DNA of 64,000 nt, taken from contig NZ_CP071090.1 in assembly GCF_017301735.1 (NCBI RefSeq), forward strand, positions 11,391,001 to 11,455,000. Direction: 5' to 3'. The translations under genes and the position numbers were made by a program. Positions 40,864 to 49,962 of the stretch are shown here, one piece after another. The notes beneath the pieces are model-generated. The model had not been told where the DNA came from. It ran no database searches and saw only the letters and a program-made list of their open reading frames with translations. Every line of letters begins with the position of its first letter. Positions within the stretch are counted from its first letter, which is position 1. The stretch is from Pyxidicoccus parkwaysis (GTDB lineage: Bacteria; Myxococcota; Myxococcia; Myxococcales; Myxococcaceae).

Positions 40864-42180
40864 TCAGGTGCCACGCTTCGCGTCCGCGGGGGCGTTGGGG
40901 TGGCGGATGAGGAGCATGCGCAGCTGCGGCTGACGGCGGACGGCTTCCTGCCGCAGCAGGTGCGCGATGAGGGGCGGCGGTGCCGCGCTCCAGCGCGCGA
41001 TGTTCTGGATGAGCATGGGCGAGCGGTAGGTGCGTCCGCACAGCAGCGACGCCGTCTTCCCGTCCACCGGCATGCCGATGAGCGCCGCCAGCGAGCGGCC
41101 CTCGGTGTTGATGATGAGCTCCACCTTCTCTTCCGCCGGTCCGCTGGCGAAACGCTGGCGGAGCACCTCGCGCGCCGAGCGCCGCGTCCCCTCGGGGATG
41201 TCGCGGTCGTTCGTCACCTTGTGCAATTCCATCAGCCGCCGCGAGCCCCACAGCCTTCGGAACAGGCCCGAGGGAAGTTGCGGATTGCGCACCAGCCACC
41301 GCCGCACGCCCGCGTCCGCCGCGAAGGCCGCTCGCGCGCACAGCGCCTCCAGCCCCACCGGGTTGCGGTGGTAGCGCGCCACCAGCCGCGCATGCGCCAG
41401 CCCCGTGCGAGCGTTCTCCAGCACCGCCTTGATGACCGCCGGCACCGGGTCGAAGCACAGCGCGGAGAGCACCGGGTCCTCCGCCGAGTGCGCGTGCGCC
41501 ACGCGCTGGTCCTCGGGCAGCGGATGAAGTCTCGTCTCGAAGAGCTGGCGGTAGTTGCCCAGCGCAATCTCCGACTCCTCCTCGGCGGGCTCGGGCTCGG
41601 GCTCGTCCGAGGCGTCGGCCTCCGAGGGTGACTCGGCCTCCTGGGTCGTCAGGTCGAGCGTGGGGAGGTTCTCATTCGGCTCGTCAGGAGAGCTCGATGG
41701 TGGACGGACCGTCCCGTGTGCCGGGGACGCGTGGCCGAGAAGAGGACTCCTGCCCTGCGTTGGACTGGTGGCCCCAACGTGAAGGGAACTCGCGTCCTGT
41801 GCTGGACTCGCGGCTCCCGCGTACAGGGGACTCGCGTCGTGAGGCGGCGTCGAAGCAGCCGTGTTCGCTGGATGCTGCGCGCTCATCTGCGCAGTGGTTA
41901 CGGCTGGGCCCCCACCCATGGGAGCTCGTGCGGGAGCCGTAGCCGGTGCCTGCGCGGGCGCCCCACCTGGGCTCGCGACGGCGGCGGGGAGCAGCGCGCC
42001 CTCGGAGACGAGCCGCGAGAGGATGGTCCTCAGTCGCTCCACGGGCAGCCCCGTCAGGGCGGGGAGGTTCCTCGCCGGCGTGGCGCCGTCCAATCGCGAG
42101 AGCACGAAGCCCTCCTCCGCGCTGAGCGCCAGCTTCCGCAGGTCCACCGAGGGATTCAGCTTGGGAATCCATTCCGCCAT
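40864..42180 (-). CDS. Hypothetical protein with Pro/Ser-rich linker repeats and helical C-terminus
   Basis: 438 residues from ATG 42180 (MAEWIPKLNPSVDLRKL). N-terminal part (about 1-75) resembles a small winged helix (LRKLALSAEEGFVLSRLDGA, LPALTGLPVERLRTILSRLVSEGALL). A disordered Ser/Pro/Ala linker (about 75-180) contains three 14-residue repeats of the type DASPLYAGAASPAQ. The C-terminal half (about 215-430) is helical, HEAT-like: VLSALCFDPVPAVIKAVLENART, HARLVARYHRNPVGLEAL. Such myxobacterial proteins are common but uncharacterised. Regulatory or scaffold roles are possible. Confidence 0.68.
   Translation of the reverse strand: MAEWIPKLNPSVDLRKLALSAEEGFVLSRLDGATPARNLPALTGLPVERLRTILSRLVSEGALLPAAVASPGGAPAQAPATAPARAPMGGGPAVTTAQMSAQHPANTAASTPPHDASPLYAGAASPAQDASSLHVGATSPTQGRSPLLGHASPAHGTVRPPSSSPDEPNENLPTLDLTTQEAESPSEADASDEPEPEPAEEESEIALGNYRQLFETRLHPLPEDQRVAHAHSAEDPVLSALCFDPVPAVIKAVLENARTGLAHARLVARYHRNPVGLEALCARAAFAADAGVRRWLVRNPQLPSGLFRRLWGSRRLMELHKVTNDRDIPEGTRRSAREVLRQRFASGPAEEKVELIINTEGRSLAALIGMPVDGKTASLLCGRTYRSPMLIQNIARWSAAPPPLIAHLLRQEAVRRQPQLRMLLIRHPNAPADAKRGT
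41731..41850 (-). repeat. 42-bp repeats encoding a 14-residue motif
   Basis: Three units in the minus-strand gene at 40864-42180 encode DASPLYAGAASPAQ, DASSLHVGATSPTQ and a shorter, diverged GRSPLLGHASPAH. Confidence 0.75.
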
Positions 42181-42380
42181 CGCTCCGCAGTCTCCCATGA
42201 CCCGCGAGCCTCGCGGAGTGCTTCACTTCCCCTCCCGGGTCCCCTGTCGCAAATTGCGCGTGAGACTGGAAGTCGGGCTCACGGAGGGTCGGCTGGCGGG
42301 CACCCGGCCGGGTCCATGCCTACACGCTCCGACTCGGGGCAGGTTGACGCGAGGCACCCTGCTGGACACAACTTCACCCT

Positions 42381-42761
42381 ATGTCCGACCGCATCCAGAC
42401 CTATGCCGAGTTCTGGCCGTTCTATCTGCGGGAGCACGCGCTGCCGTCCACGCGCTGGCTCCACTTCGTGGGCACCAGCCTGGGCACGGGCATCGGCATC
42501 AGCGCCGCCGTGACGGGGAGTGGGTTGCTCGTCCCGGCCGCGCTCGTGGCCGCGTACGGCTTCGCGTGGTTCAGCCACTTCGTCATCGAGCGCAACAAGC
42601 CGGCGTCCTTCAAGTACCCGCTCTGGTCGCTCATCTCCGACTACCGGATGGCGGGGCTCATGGCCCTGGGCAGGCTCGGCCCGCACATGGACCACGCGCT
42701 CGCGGGTGGGCCCGGCAGCGGCGCCGCCAACCGGCTGCCCGCGGCGCAGGAAGCCCGCTAG
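42381..42761 (+). CDS. Mpo1-like (DUF962) membrane protein
   Basis: 126 residues from ATG 42381. The Mpo1/DUF962 family signature is clear: [24 protein letters not shown] near the N-terminus and [32 protein letters not shown] (about residues 52-85), with conserved His residues. Two to three membrane segments. Family members in yeast are dioxygenases acting on 2-hydroxy fatty acids; bacterial members are mostly untested. It is convergent with the phosphatase gene; the stops are two bases apart. Confidence 0.9.
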   Translation: MSDRIQTYAEFWPFYLREHALPSTRWLHFVGTSLGTGIGISAAVTGSGLLVPAALVAAYGFAWFSHFVIERNKPASFKYPLWSLISDYRMAGLMALGRLGPHMDHALAGGPGSGAANRLPAAQEAR

Positions 42762-42763
42762 CG

Positions 42764-43252
42764 TCACCGGGCTCGCGGGACGAGGCTGTCAATCCAGGCC
42801 CGCTGCTCCGGAGTGTCCGGAACGGAGCAGCCGCGAGCCGTTTCGACCTGCCGCCAGGCCTGTTCCGAGGGAATCCCGCTCAGCCGCAGCAGCGAGGCGG
42901 CGAACAGGCACGAGCGTCCAATCCCCATCCTGCAATGGACAGCGACTGTCCCGCCGTCCTCGACGTGTCTGGCGAGCCGGACCAGCACGGGCCGCGCCTG
43001 CGCCACGTCCGGCACGCCACGGTCCGGCACGGGGAGTGAGACGTACTCCAGGCCCAGCCGGGCGGCCGTCTCCGCCTCCCGGGTGAGCTCCAGTGCCTCC
43101 TCCTCGTCCGGGCAGAGCATGGACACCAGGACGTCGAAGCCCTCCGCACGCAGGGCGGTGAGCTCATCCTCCAGCCAATCTCCACCTCGGGGTCTGCCAA
43201 CGATGGCCACACGCCCCTTCCCGAGCGGGAGGGGGAAGCTGCGACGCAACAT
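42764..43252 (-). CDS. Protein-tyrosine / dual-specificity phosphatase
   Basis: 162 residues from ATG 43252 (MLRRSFPLPLGKGRVA), with AGGAG upstream. The catalytic signature HCx5R is VAVHCRMGIGRSCLFAASLL (about residues 109-128), with Cys nucleophile and Arg. A general-acid Asp is likely in SLPVPDRGVPD. The small size and lack of extra domains fit a stand-alone dual-specificity phosphatase, which would act on phospho-Tyr/Ser/Thr in a genus rich in Ser/Thr kinases. Confidence 0.88.
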   Translation of the reverse strand: MLRRSFPLPLGKGRVAIVGRPRGGDWLEDELTALRAEGFDVLVSMLCPDEEEALELTREAETAARLGLEYVSLPVPDRGVPDVAQARPVLVRLARHVEDGGTVAVHCRMGIGRSCLFAASLLRLSGIPSEQAWRQVETARGCSVPDTPEQRAWIDSLVPRAR

Positions 43253-43373
43253 GTGAAGCTCCTGGAAATGTCTGCGGGGAGTCAGCGCGCTCCACCCGGG
43301 CCCGGCCCTCACCGCGCGCGAAGCCGCGTGGGAGTAGCCACGCGTCAGGGGACCGACCTATACACTCCCATCC

Positions 43374-44096
43374 ATGGGACGCATTTTCGAGACTCGTAAG
43401 GCCACGATGATGGCCCGCTGGAACAAGATGGCGAAGGTGTTCACGCGCATCAGCAAGGACATCGCCATCGCCGTGAAGGCCGGGGGGCCCAATCCCGACT
43501 CCAACTCCACCCTGCGCCGCGTCCTCCAGAACGCTCGCGCGGCGAACATGCCGAAGGACAAGGTGGAGGCGGCCATCAAGCGCGCCAGCGGCGAGACGGG
43601 CTCCAACTACGAAATCGTACTCTACGAAGGCTATGCCCCCCACGGTATCGCCCTGCTGGTGGAGACCGCCACCGACAACGTGGTGCGCACCGTGGCCAAC
43701 GTGCGCATGCACTTCAACAAGTACGGCGGCAACCTGGGCACCACCGGCAGCGTGGCCTTCATGTTCCAGCGCATGGGCGTCTTCCGCCTCCACCCCGAGG
43801 GCGTCAACCAGGACGAGCTGGAGCTGGAGCTCATCGACCACGGCCTCCAGGAGATGGGCGAGGGCACCGGCGAGAAGGGTGAGAAGCAGCTCATCATCCG
43901 CTGCGCCTTCACCGACTTCGGCCAGCTCCAGCACGCCATCGAAGAAAAGGGCCTGACGCCCATCTCCGCCGAGTCCGAGTACGTGGCGCAGAACCTCATC
44001 GAGCTGCCCGAGGACAAGGCCACCGAGGTCCTCGAGCTGGTGGACTCGCTGGAGCAGGACGACGACGTCCAGCGCGTCTTCCACAACCTCGCGTGA
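43374..44096 (+). CDS. YebC/PmpR-family protein
   Basis: 240 residues from ATG 43374. YebC features: KRISK-like start ([32 protein letters not shown]), [67 protein letters not shown]. Proteins of this family bind DNA or, in recent work, help ribosomes at polyproline stretches. Length is normal. It stands alone between the phosphatase gene and a lipoprotein gene. The region around it is typical of the chromosome, with no sign of transfer. Confidence 0.93.
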   Translation: MGRIFETRKATMMARWNKMAKVFTRISKDIAIAVKAGGPNPDSNSTLRRVLQNARAANMPKDKVEAAIKRASGETGSNYEIVLYEGYAPHGIALLVETATDNVVRTVANVRMHFNKYGGNLGTTGSVAFMFQRMGVFRLHPEGVNQDELELELIDHGLQEMGEGTGEKGEKQLIIRCAFTDFGQLQHAIEEKGLTPISAESEYVAQNLIELPEDKATEVLELVDSLEQDDDVQRVFHNLA

Positions 44097-44160
44097 GCCG
44101 GGCGCACGACTGTCTGCCTGCTGGGGGCCCGGCGTTGAGTGGCCCTCCCATCCCCATGCA

Positions 44161-45678
44161 ATGCTCCGCGGCGTGAGTCAGCGTCTCCCAGCGTTCTGCG
44201 CCGCGCTCCTCGTGGCGTGCCTGGGCTGCAACGAGTCCTCCTCCGGCCCGTCCCGGCCGGACCCGGGGACTGTCGCGGCCGAGGGCCAGGACGCCGCGTC
44301 TCCCGAGCCCGCCGCCTCGCGCAATGCGTGGAGCCAGGCGCGCGTGGGTGACGTCGTGGAGTACGACTACACCTACGAGAGCGGCTCCTTCCGGTACCCC
44401 GAGTCCCGCCGCCAGCTGAGCGCCAACGCCGCGCTCCAGGTGGTCGCCATCCAGCGCCCGTGGGTCTGGGTGCAGGCGACGGTGAAGGTGCAGGGTGCCG
44501 CCACACCGGAGCGCCGCTTCCTCATCCCCGTGGACAGCCAGCGCGAGCCGCCGCCCGCGTCTCGCCCCAGCCCTCCGCCCGGCGCGGACGACCCGCGCGT
44601 GACGACGCGCATTGGCGGCGTCACCGTGACGTGCGTCGAGGGCGGCTCGGATGACAGCCCCGCGTCCGGCCCCGTCACCTCCTGGTGCGACACCGACGCG
44701 CCCGAGTTCTACCTGGCCCGGCGCCTCTGGGAGAAGTCCACGGGCGGGGGCATGTCGGGCGGGTACTTCAGCTCGAAGCTCCTGGCCACGCGCATCCGGC
44801 GGGGGGCGCTGAGTCAGCCGGTGCCGCCGCCCTCGGACATTCCCCGGCTCTTCTCGCCGGAGGCGTGGTGCCGCCGCCTTCCCGTCTCGGGCCACCATGG
44901 CGCGGTGGGCTCGGAGCAGCAGGAGGTCTTCATCGGCGGGTGGGGCCTGTCGCGGCGGCGCTCGCTGTCGCGCGTCCTGCGCACCACGGAGGACCTGCGG
45001 CGCACGGACCTGCTGAAAATCTCGGACGGCTGGTACGCCGCGAGCGAGTGGGCCGAGGAGTCCACCGGCTCGCTGCTGGAGGCGGTGTTGGCCGTCGGCC
45101 GCATGGAGGGGCAGCAGCCGGGACATGCCGGGAAGGCCACGCCAGGGCAATTCCGCCTGGGCTCCAGCGTGGTGGTGGAGAGCCGCGCCTTCGAGGACAC
45201 GCTCTTCCGCCGGGAGTACGCGGCGGACCCGTGGGCTCCCGCGTTCGACGGGCTGCCCTGGCTCGTGCGCTGGGAGCCGTTGCTCGAGGTGGAGTTGCCC
45301 GACGGCCGCGTGCGCGGAGACAGGCTGTGGGAGTGTGGCCCGGGGCCACTGACGCCCTCGCCCATTCCCGAGGGTGAGCTGCCGGACCGGGTGAGCCCGC
45401 TCGAGGTGTCGCGCCTCGCCAGCGCGCGGGAGTTGCACGAGGCCTGCGGGCAGACGTCGCTCACCAGCAAGCCGCGGCCCTACACGCTGAAGGTGCAGGT
45501 GGAGACGGATGGCAGCGTGCGGTCCGCCACGCTGAGCGCCGCGGGGCGCGAGGCGCCGAAGGAAGGCATTCCCTCGCGGCGTCTGCGGTGCCTGGAGGCG
45601 AAGCTCCGGCAGTTGCGCTTCCCGGCGCACCGGCTGCGCATGCCTCCGGTGGAGACGACGCTCTTCCTGCGCAACTGA
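44161..45678 (+). CDS. Large exported lipoprotein of unknown function
   Basis: 505 residues from ATG 44161. Signal with lipobox VACLGCNES (Cys about 24). Residues 30-60 are a Pro/Ala/Ser linker. A beta-rich domain follows (VGDVVEYDYTYESGSFRYPESRRQ, WVWVQATVKVQG). The middle contains scattered Trp/Asp residues. The C-terminal 85 residues resemble the last domain of energy-transducer-like proteins (YTLKVQVETDGSVRSATLS ... CLEAKLRQLRFPAHRLRMPP), where a TonB-type C-terminal fold is plausible. No enzyme motif seen. The next gene starts 35 bp downstream. Confidence 0.75.
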   Translation: MLRGVSQRLPAFCAALLVACLGCNESSSGPSRPDPGTVAAEGQDAASPEPAASRNAWSQARVGDVVEYDYTYESGSFRYPESRRQLSANAALQVVAIQRPWVWVQATVKVQGAATPERRFLIPVDSQREPPPASRPSPPPGADDPRVTTRIGGVTVTCVEGGSDDSPASGPVTSWCDTDAPEFYLARRLWEKSTGGGMSGGYFSSKLLATRIRRGALSQPVPPPSDIPRLFSPEAWCRRLPVSGHHGAVGSEQQEVFIGGWGLSRRRSLSRVLRTTEDLRRTDLLKISDGWYAASEWAEESTGSLLEAVLAVGRMEGQQPGHAGKATPGQFRLGSSVVVESRAFEDTLFRREYAADPWAPAFDGLPWLVRWEPLLEVELPDGRVRGDRLWECGPGPLTPSPIPEGELPDRVSPLEVSRLASARELHEACGQTSLTSKPRPYTLKVQVETDGSVRSATLSAAGREAPKEGIPSRRLRCLEAKLRQLRFPAHRLRMPPVETTLFLRN

Positions 45679-45712
45679 AGCTTCACACAGCGCTGTCCAA
45701 AAGGAGCGGGTG

Positions 45713-46921
45713 ATGAGCAGCGGAGGCTGGTCGAAGGCGCGGCTCGGCCGCATGCACGACGTCATGTCCCGTCACGTGGAGGAGGGCCGCGTGCCCGGCT
45801 ATGTCTCGCTGCTCGGCCGGCGGGGCGAGGTGCACGTGGATGTGGTGGGGAACAAGGCGCTCGGCGGTGGTGGGGCCATGCAGCGGGACACGCTGTTCCG
45901 CATCACGTCCATGACGAAGCCCGTCACCGCGGTGGCCGCGCTGATTCTGGTGGAGGAGTGCAAGCTGCGGCTGGACGACGCGGTGGACCGGTGGCTGCCG
46001 GAGCTCGCGAATCGCCGGGTGTTGAAGCGGCTCGCGGCGTCGCTGGACGACACGGTGCCGGCGAACCGGCCGATAACGGTGAGGGACGTGCTCACCTTCC
46101 GGATGGGCTTCGGCCTGGTGATGCCGCCGTCGGGGGCGCTGCCCATTGAAAAGGCCATCGCGGAAGCGCAGCTCTCCTACGGGCCGCCGAAGCCGGCGAC
46201 GCAACTGACGCCCGACGAGTGGATGCGCCGGCTGGGGGAGCTGCCGCTGATGCACCAGCCGGGAGAGCGGTGGATGTACAACACGGGCTCGCACGTGCTG
46301 GGCGTGCTGATTGCGCGCGCGTCCGGGCAGCCGCTGGAGACGTTCTTCCGCGAGCGCATCTTCGAGCCGCTCGGCATGAAGGACACGCACTTCACGGTGC
46401 CGGCGGAGAAGCTGGAGCGGCTGGCGACGTCGTACATGCCGAATTCGGAGACGGGCGCGCTGGAGCTGCACGACGGGGTGCAGGACAGCCAGTGGAGCCG
46501 TCCGCCCGTGTTCCCGGATGGGGCGGCGGGGCTGGTGTCGACGGTGGATGACTTCTTCGCCTTCGCGCGGATGCTGATGGGCAACGGGAAGCTGGGGAGC
46601 ATCCGCGTCCTGTCGCGGCGGACGGTGGAGGCGATGACGACGGACCAGCTCACGCCCGAGCAGAAGGTGGCGTCGGGGCTGGTGCCCGGTGCGTGGGGCA
46701 GCTTCGGCTGGGGCTTCGGCGTGTCCATCGTCACGCAGCGCGATGGCGTGGCGGCGGTGCCGGGGCGGTATGGGTGGGACGGGGGCTATGGCACGGCGTG
46801 GTCCAATGACCCGGAGGAGGAGCTGATTTCCCTCCTGATGACCCAGCGCGCGGGCTTCCCCACTCGCAATCCCGTGTACCAGGACTTCTGGACGCTGGCG
46901 TACGCGGCTATCGACGACTGA
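45713..46921 (+). CDS. Cytosolic serine hydrolase (beta-lactamase family)
   Basis: 402 residues from ATG 45713, with AAGGAG upstream. No signal peptide. Motifs: SxxK in ITSMTKPVTAV, YxN-like in WMYNTGSHVLG and a GG-type third box in YGWDGGYGTAW. The family includes esterases (EstB-like), D-aminopeptidases and others; the third box lacks the classic KTG. It follows the large lipoprotein gene in the same direction and sits just before the convergent type VI cargo operon. Confidence 0.88.
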   Translation: MSSGGWSKARLGRMHDVMSRHVEEGRVPGYVSLLGRRGEVHVDVVGNKALGGGGAMQRDTLFRITSMTKPVTAVAALILVEECKLRLDDAVDRWLPELANRRVLKRLAASLDDTVPANRPITVRDVLTFRMGFGLVMPPSGALPIEKAIAEAQLSYGPPKPATQLTPDEWMRRLGELPLMHQPGERWMYNTGSHVLGVLIARASGQPLETFFRERIFEPLGMKDTHFTVPAEKLERLATSYMPNSETGALELHDGVQDSQWSRPPVFPDGAAGLVSTVDDFFAFARMLMGNGKLGSIRVLSRRTVEAMTTDQLTPEQKVASGLVPGAWGSFGWGFGVSIVTQRDGVAAVPGRYGWDGGYGTAWSNDPEEELISLLMTQRAGFPTRNPVYQDFWTLAYAAIDD

Positions 46922-46964
46922 GGGCGCTCCTCTGCGCTCTTGAGCACCCCGTTCGCCCATCGAG

Positions 46965-47942
46965 TCAACGATTGTCCCAATTCTGAAGAGGACGGTGGTC
47001 GAATCGTTCCAGCCATGCCTGCCCGGCTGTCTCGTCCGGGAGTCCGAGATGCATCGGGCCCGTTCGCTCGAAGTATCTCGGCTTGAGGACCTTGGCGACG
47101 AGCGGCAACAGCCCCAGGTCGCTTGCACCGCGGTTCACGTCGCCCACCGGGGGATGTCTGGCGCCACGAATCCACAGGCCACGTCGCAGGCGCTGGACCT
47201 CGCACCCCTCGAGCGCCGAGCGAAGCTTCTCTTCGCCGCCGAGCGCCTCTGTGGTCGCGTCATCGAGGAGATTGATCCAATGCGCGGTCAGGACCCGTCC
47301 GCGCATCCAGTTCTTGGCCCAGTCGTAAGCAGGGTCGAACCCAAGGAACCGGGGCAGCAGCTTCTGGATTTCTTCTCGTGCCTCCACTTCGTACGAAATG
47401 GTGTGGATGAACGACATCCCGACATGCCCCGTCGAGAATGGAAACAGCTCGGCGGCCTCTTTCATGAACTGGAGGAACGCGGACTCCTCCATCGTGTTCA
47501 GGAAGTCCCAGGGGAACTCCAGTCGCAAGAAGCTGGTCTCATTCGGGTAGATGGGCTCCGTGAAGTTCGTGCCGCGAAAGCGCGCGCCGAATTGACCCGC
47601 CTGCCCATCCGCGGTCGAGGAGAGCACGAACCCAAACCCCTCGACATCCTCGGTCACCTGCATCGTTCGCAGTTCGTTGACCAGCTGGGTCCGCCTGCTC
47701 CTGTCGAACGGCTCCCATCCCCCCGGCGCATATTCATCGTCGGTGGTGACATAGGTCGTCGCAATCGCCCCTTCGGGAATGAAGCGCAGATAGGCATCAA
47801 GGACGTCCGCGGTTGCGGCGTTGGCTGCCGGCAGCGGCGCGGCTGTGTAGAGGAGAAGCGCGATTCCGGGCCGTACCACCACAACCTCTTCACCGTCGTA
47901 GGTCCGGGTCTTGGCAAGGAAGTTGAGGTCTCGTCGCGTCAT
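46965..47942 (-). CDS. Type VI immunity-family protein (DUF3396)
   Basis: 325 residues from ATG 47942; a GTG at 47960, overlapping the previous gene's last codons, is an alternative. The chain fits DUF3396: long acidic beta-rich N-terminal half with FRGTNFTEPIYPNETSFLRLEFPWDFL, then helical GLWIRGARHPPVGDVNRGAS. DUF3396 proteins neutralise toxins delivered by the type VI secretion system. It is the last gene of the minus-strand cargo operon, directly after the small putative nuclease, as an immunity gene should be. It has no signal peptide, so it acts in the cytosol, where a nuclease would attack. Confidence 0.82.
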   Translation of the reverse strand: MTRRDLNFLAKTRTYDGEEVVVVRPGIALLLYTAAPLPAANAATADVLDAYLRFIPEGAIATTYVTTDDEYAPGGWEPFDRSRRTQLVNELRTMQVTEDVEGFGFVLSSTADGQAGQFGARFRGTNFTEPIYPNETSFLRLEFPWDFLNTMEESAFLQFMKEAAELFPFSTGHVGMSFIHTISYEVEAREEIQKLLPRFLGFDPAYDWAKNWMRGRVLTAHWINLLDDATTEALGGEEKLRSALEGCEVQRLRRGLWIRGARHPPVGDVNRGASDLGLLPLVAKVLKPRYFERTGPMHLGLPDETAGQAWLERFDHRPLQNWDNR

Positions 47943-47953
47943 GGGCGGGCTGA

Positions 47954-48481
47954 TTAGCACGACTGGCTGGTGAGGGGTTTCGGCGGCTGGGTCATGCCCA
48001 GCTTCTCACTCAACGCCAGGTAGCGGTCGTACTGTGATTTGCCTGCCGGGAAGTAGAAATCCGCGCCAGGGTTTCCCTTGCCTCTGGAGAAGCGAACCTC
48101 ACCCGTCTTCCTATCGTAGAATTGAGTTCCTCCAGGGCAGACGAACTTGAAGTCGAAGAACTGCGTCGGGTTGCCTGCGGCATCGGTGGAGCAGGCGTCG
48201 GGCCAGAGCGTGCCCTTCAGGCTCGTTCCGCTGGCCTTCAGCTGCGCGCGGCTCTGGGACAGACGGGTGCCATCACTTGCATACCCACGCTCTCCATCAA
48301 TATGTGGAGGGGCTTTGTGATTCTGGATGGCTTTGTCACAGCACTCATGCTTCGCCTCTCCGAGCGAGGCACAGGTATCCCCCTCCTTCGGCTGAATCTT
48401 CTGGTGACATTCACAGAGGATTTGCTGCAGAACGCCCTCTGGCGTGACCGGCGCCCCTGCTTTCTGGGTGACGACCGTCAT
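47954..48481 (-). CDS. Putative type VI effector with PD-(D/E)xK nuclease motif
   Basis: 175 residues from ATG 48481. The N-terminal 60 residues are Cys/Lys rich (CECHQKIQ, HECCDK). The central part reads KGTLWPDACSTDAAGNPTQF followed by FDFKFVCPGG: a Pro-Asp, a spacer and Asp-x-Lys, the shape of a PD-(D/E)xK or VRR-NUC active site. Gly-rich loop SRGKGNPGADFYF follows. There is no signal peptide, so it would be delivered by another carrier. It lies between the PAAR-like DUF4150 gene (10 bp away) and the DUF3396 immunity gene. Family assignment is an inference from motif and context. Confidence 0.6.
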   Translation of the reverse strand: MTVVTQKAGAPVTPEGVLQQILCECHQKIQPKEGDTCASLGEAKHECCDKAIQNHKAPPHIDGERGYASDGTRLSQSRAQLKASGTSLKGTLWPDACSTDAAGNPTQFFDFKFVCPGGTQFYDRKTGEVRFSRGKGNPGADFYFPAGKSQYDRYLALSEKLGMTQPPKPLTSQSC

Positions 48482-48491
48482 GAGTGCCCTC

Positions 48492-48881
48492 TCACATGCA
48501 ATTCTTTTTGTTGTTGGTCATGATGTCGCCCAGCAACTGGACATTCTTGCCTTCTATCTTGACGTTCATCGAGCCAGGACCCACGAACTCGGTCACGTCC
48601 TGGGTGCTGGCGGAAATCAAGCCGCCCCCCGTCCCCTGGCTCGCCACATCCCCAATGCTCTTGAAGGATGCACCCTTGATTGCAACCTTCTTCCCCAGCA
48701 CGGTGACCGAGGTTGAAAAGCCTTGTGGCGAATTGTCCGACTTGCCGATGTTGGGCAGCGGCGTGGGAACGAAGGGCGCGGGAGGCCCTGGCATCTTGCA
48801 GACATTGGGCAAGGCGGCCGGTTTGATGCCGTTACTGTTTTCAGTAACAGGCGTCCGTGGGGTATTGACGGAGACGTTCAT
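48492..48881 (-). CDS. PAAR-like DUF4150 protein
   Basis: 129 residues from ATG 48881, with AGGAGGT six bases upstream. The sequence matches the DUF4150 / PAAR-like family: NVCKMPGPPAPFVPTPLPNIG (about residues 27-47), then VLGKKVAIKGASFKSIGDVA and TEFVGPGSMNVKIEGKNVQLLGD. DUF4150 proteins tip the type VI needle or bind its cargo. Here the domain stands alone rather than fused to a toxin; the toxin is the next gene. It overlaps the upstream ketosynthase-like gene by four bases (ATGA). Confidence 0.88.
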   Translation of the reverse strand: MNVSVNTPRTPVTENSNGIKPAALPNVCKMPGPPAPFVPTPLPNIGKSDNSPQGFSTSVTVLGKKVAIKGASFKSIGDVASQGTGGGLISASTQDVTEFVGPGSMNVKIEGKNVQLLGDIMTNNKKNCM

Positions 48882-49921
48882 CGCGCGACCTCCTGGTTGA
48901 AGTGAAGCACTGCCGCACCTCGGAGTCCCGACTCGGAACCGCACCAGACCATCGGGGCCGGACCGGGCGAGAACCCCCTGTCCTCGCTGATGATGGGCAG
49001 CATCATCAGCAGGGGCGCGGTCGCGGCACCGGTGTGGCCCCAGCAGTCTGTGGGTGCAACGTAATCCACCGCGTTCACGAACATCGCGGACGGAACACGC
49101 AGGATGGCGTATGAAAACTCGTCTTCACGGTACCGCTCGCCATTGATGTCGCAATATTGCCGGGTGATGGGCGTTCCCGCCTTGGCAGCGGCCTCGCGCA
49201 TGGCCTGCGCGAGTCCCTGACCCACGCACACTGTTCGCGTGTGCATTCCATGGGTCTCCTGGGCGGTAGCCACCCCGGCGACTCTCGCCAGTGACTTGAG
49301 CTTGAAACGGCGGGCGAACTCAGCAGTACACACCGCCAGCCAACCCGCGCCTTCACCGGGTGGAAAGCCCCACCGATTGCTGGAGGAAGCAACCCGCCCG
49401 GCCTCGTCCAGGGACTCGAGGAGGTCCGGGTCCATGAAAGAGTCGGCACCTCCAACGACACAGCATTCCGCCTCGCCGCTGCGAAGCGCGGCGACGGCCT
49501 GCTCCAAGCCTGCCATGCCTGACGCATGACCCTCAGTGAGGATGGCCAACTCGGGAGTGCACAGGGGGGAGGCATGCTGTGCCAGGCCCTCGGAAATCCA
49601 TCGAGCATCTTCCCGGGTGAAGAGCGGGCCGAGTTCCGGTAGCCCCAGGTAGATGGGCAGCCGTGTCTTGCACTCCGGCGGCAAGGCTTCGAGCACTTCG
49701 TCAAAGGCACTGGTGGCGAGGCTGAGGATGCGCTTACGCCGCTCATGCACCTCCAGAGGCCGGTGCAGCGCGGTCATGAACGGCTCGCCAGACTTGTCAA
49801 TCATGTACGGATGGGCCTGAATCCGGCTGATCCCCGCACGAACCGCCACGGCCGACGCGTAGGCCCTGTAGCCCACGGCAGTCCTGGCCCCCAACCCGAT
49901 GATGCAGGCTTGCTTGCCCAC
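48878..49921 (-). CDS. Degenerate beta-ketoacyl synthase-like protein in a type VI cassette
   Basis: 347 residues from GTG 49921, preceded by GAGGTGAA; GTG 49966, overlapping the DUF2169 stop by four bases, is an alternative. The thiolase-fold sequence is evident (ACIIGLGARTAVGYRAYAS; ECCVVGGADSFMDPDLLESLDEAGR). The usual active-site Cys (as in TACSS) is absent: the aligned stretch is GHASGMAGLEQAV. So the protein is probably non-catalytic. Proteins of this sort recur with DUF2169 and PAAR-like genes in type VI cargo cassettes, where they may act as a scaffold or adaptor. It is translationally coupled to its neighbours. Confidence 0.78.
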   Translation of the reverse strand: MGKQACIIGLGARTAVGYRAYASAVAVRAGISRIQAHPYMIDKSGEPFMTALHRPLEVHERRKRILSLATSAFDEVLEALPPECKTRLPIYLGLPELGPLFTREDARWISEGLAQHASPLCTPELAILTEGHASGMAGLEQAVAALRSGEAECCVVGGADSFMDPDLLESLDEAGRVASSSNRWGFPPGEGAGWLAVCTAEFARRFKLKSLARVAGVATAQETHGMHTRTVCVGQGLAQAMREAAAKAGTPITRQYCDINGERYREDEFSYAILRVPSAMFVNAVDYVAPTDCWGHTGAATAPLLMMLPIISEDRGFSPGPAPMVWCGSESGLRGAAVLHFNQEVAR

Positions 49922-49962
49922 GGCTTCACCTCGGTGGAATCCGAGAGCTCGATTGTGGAAGG

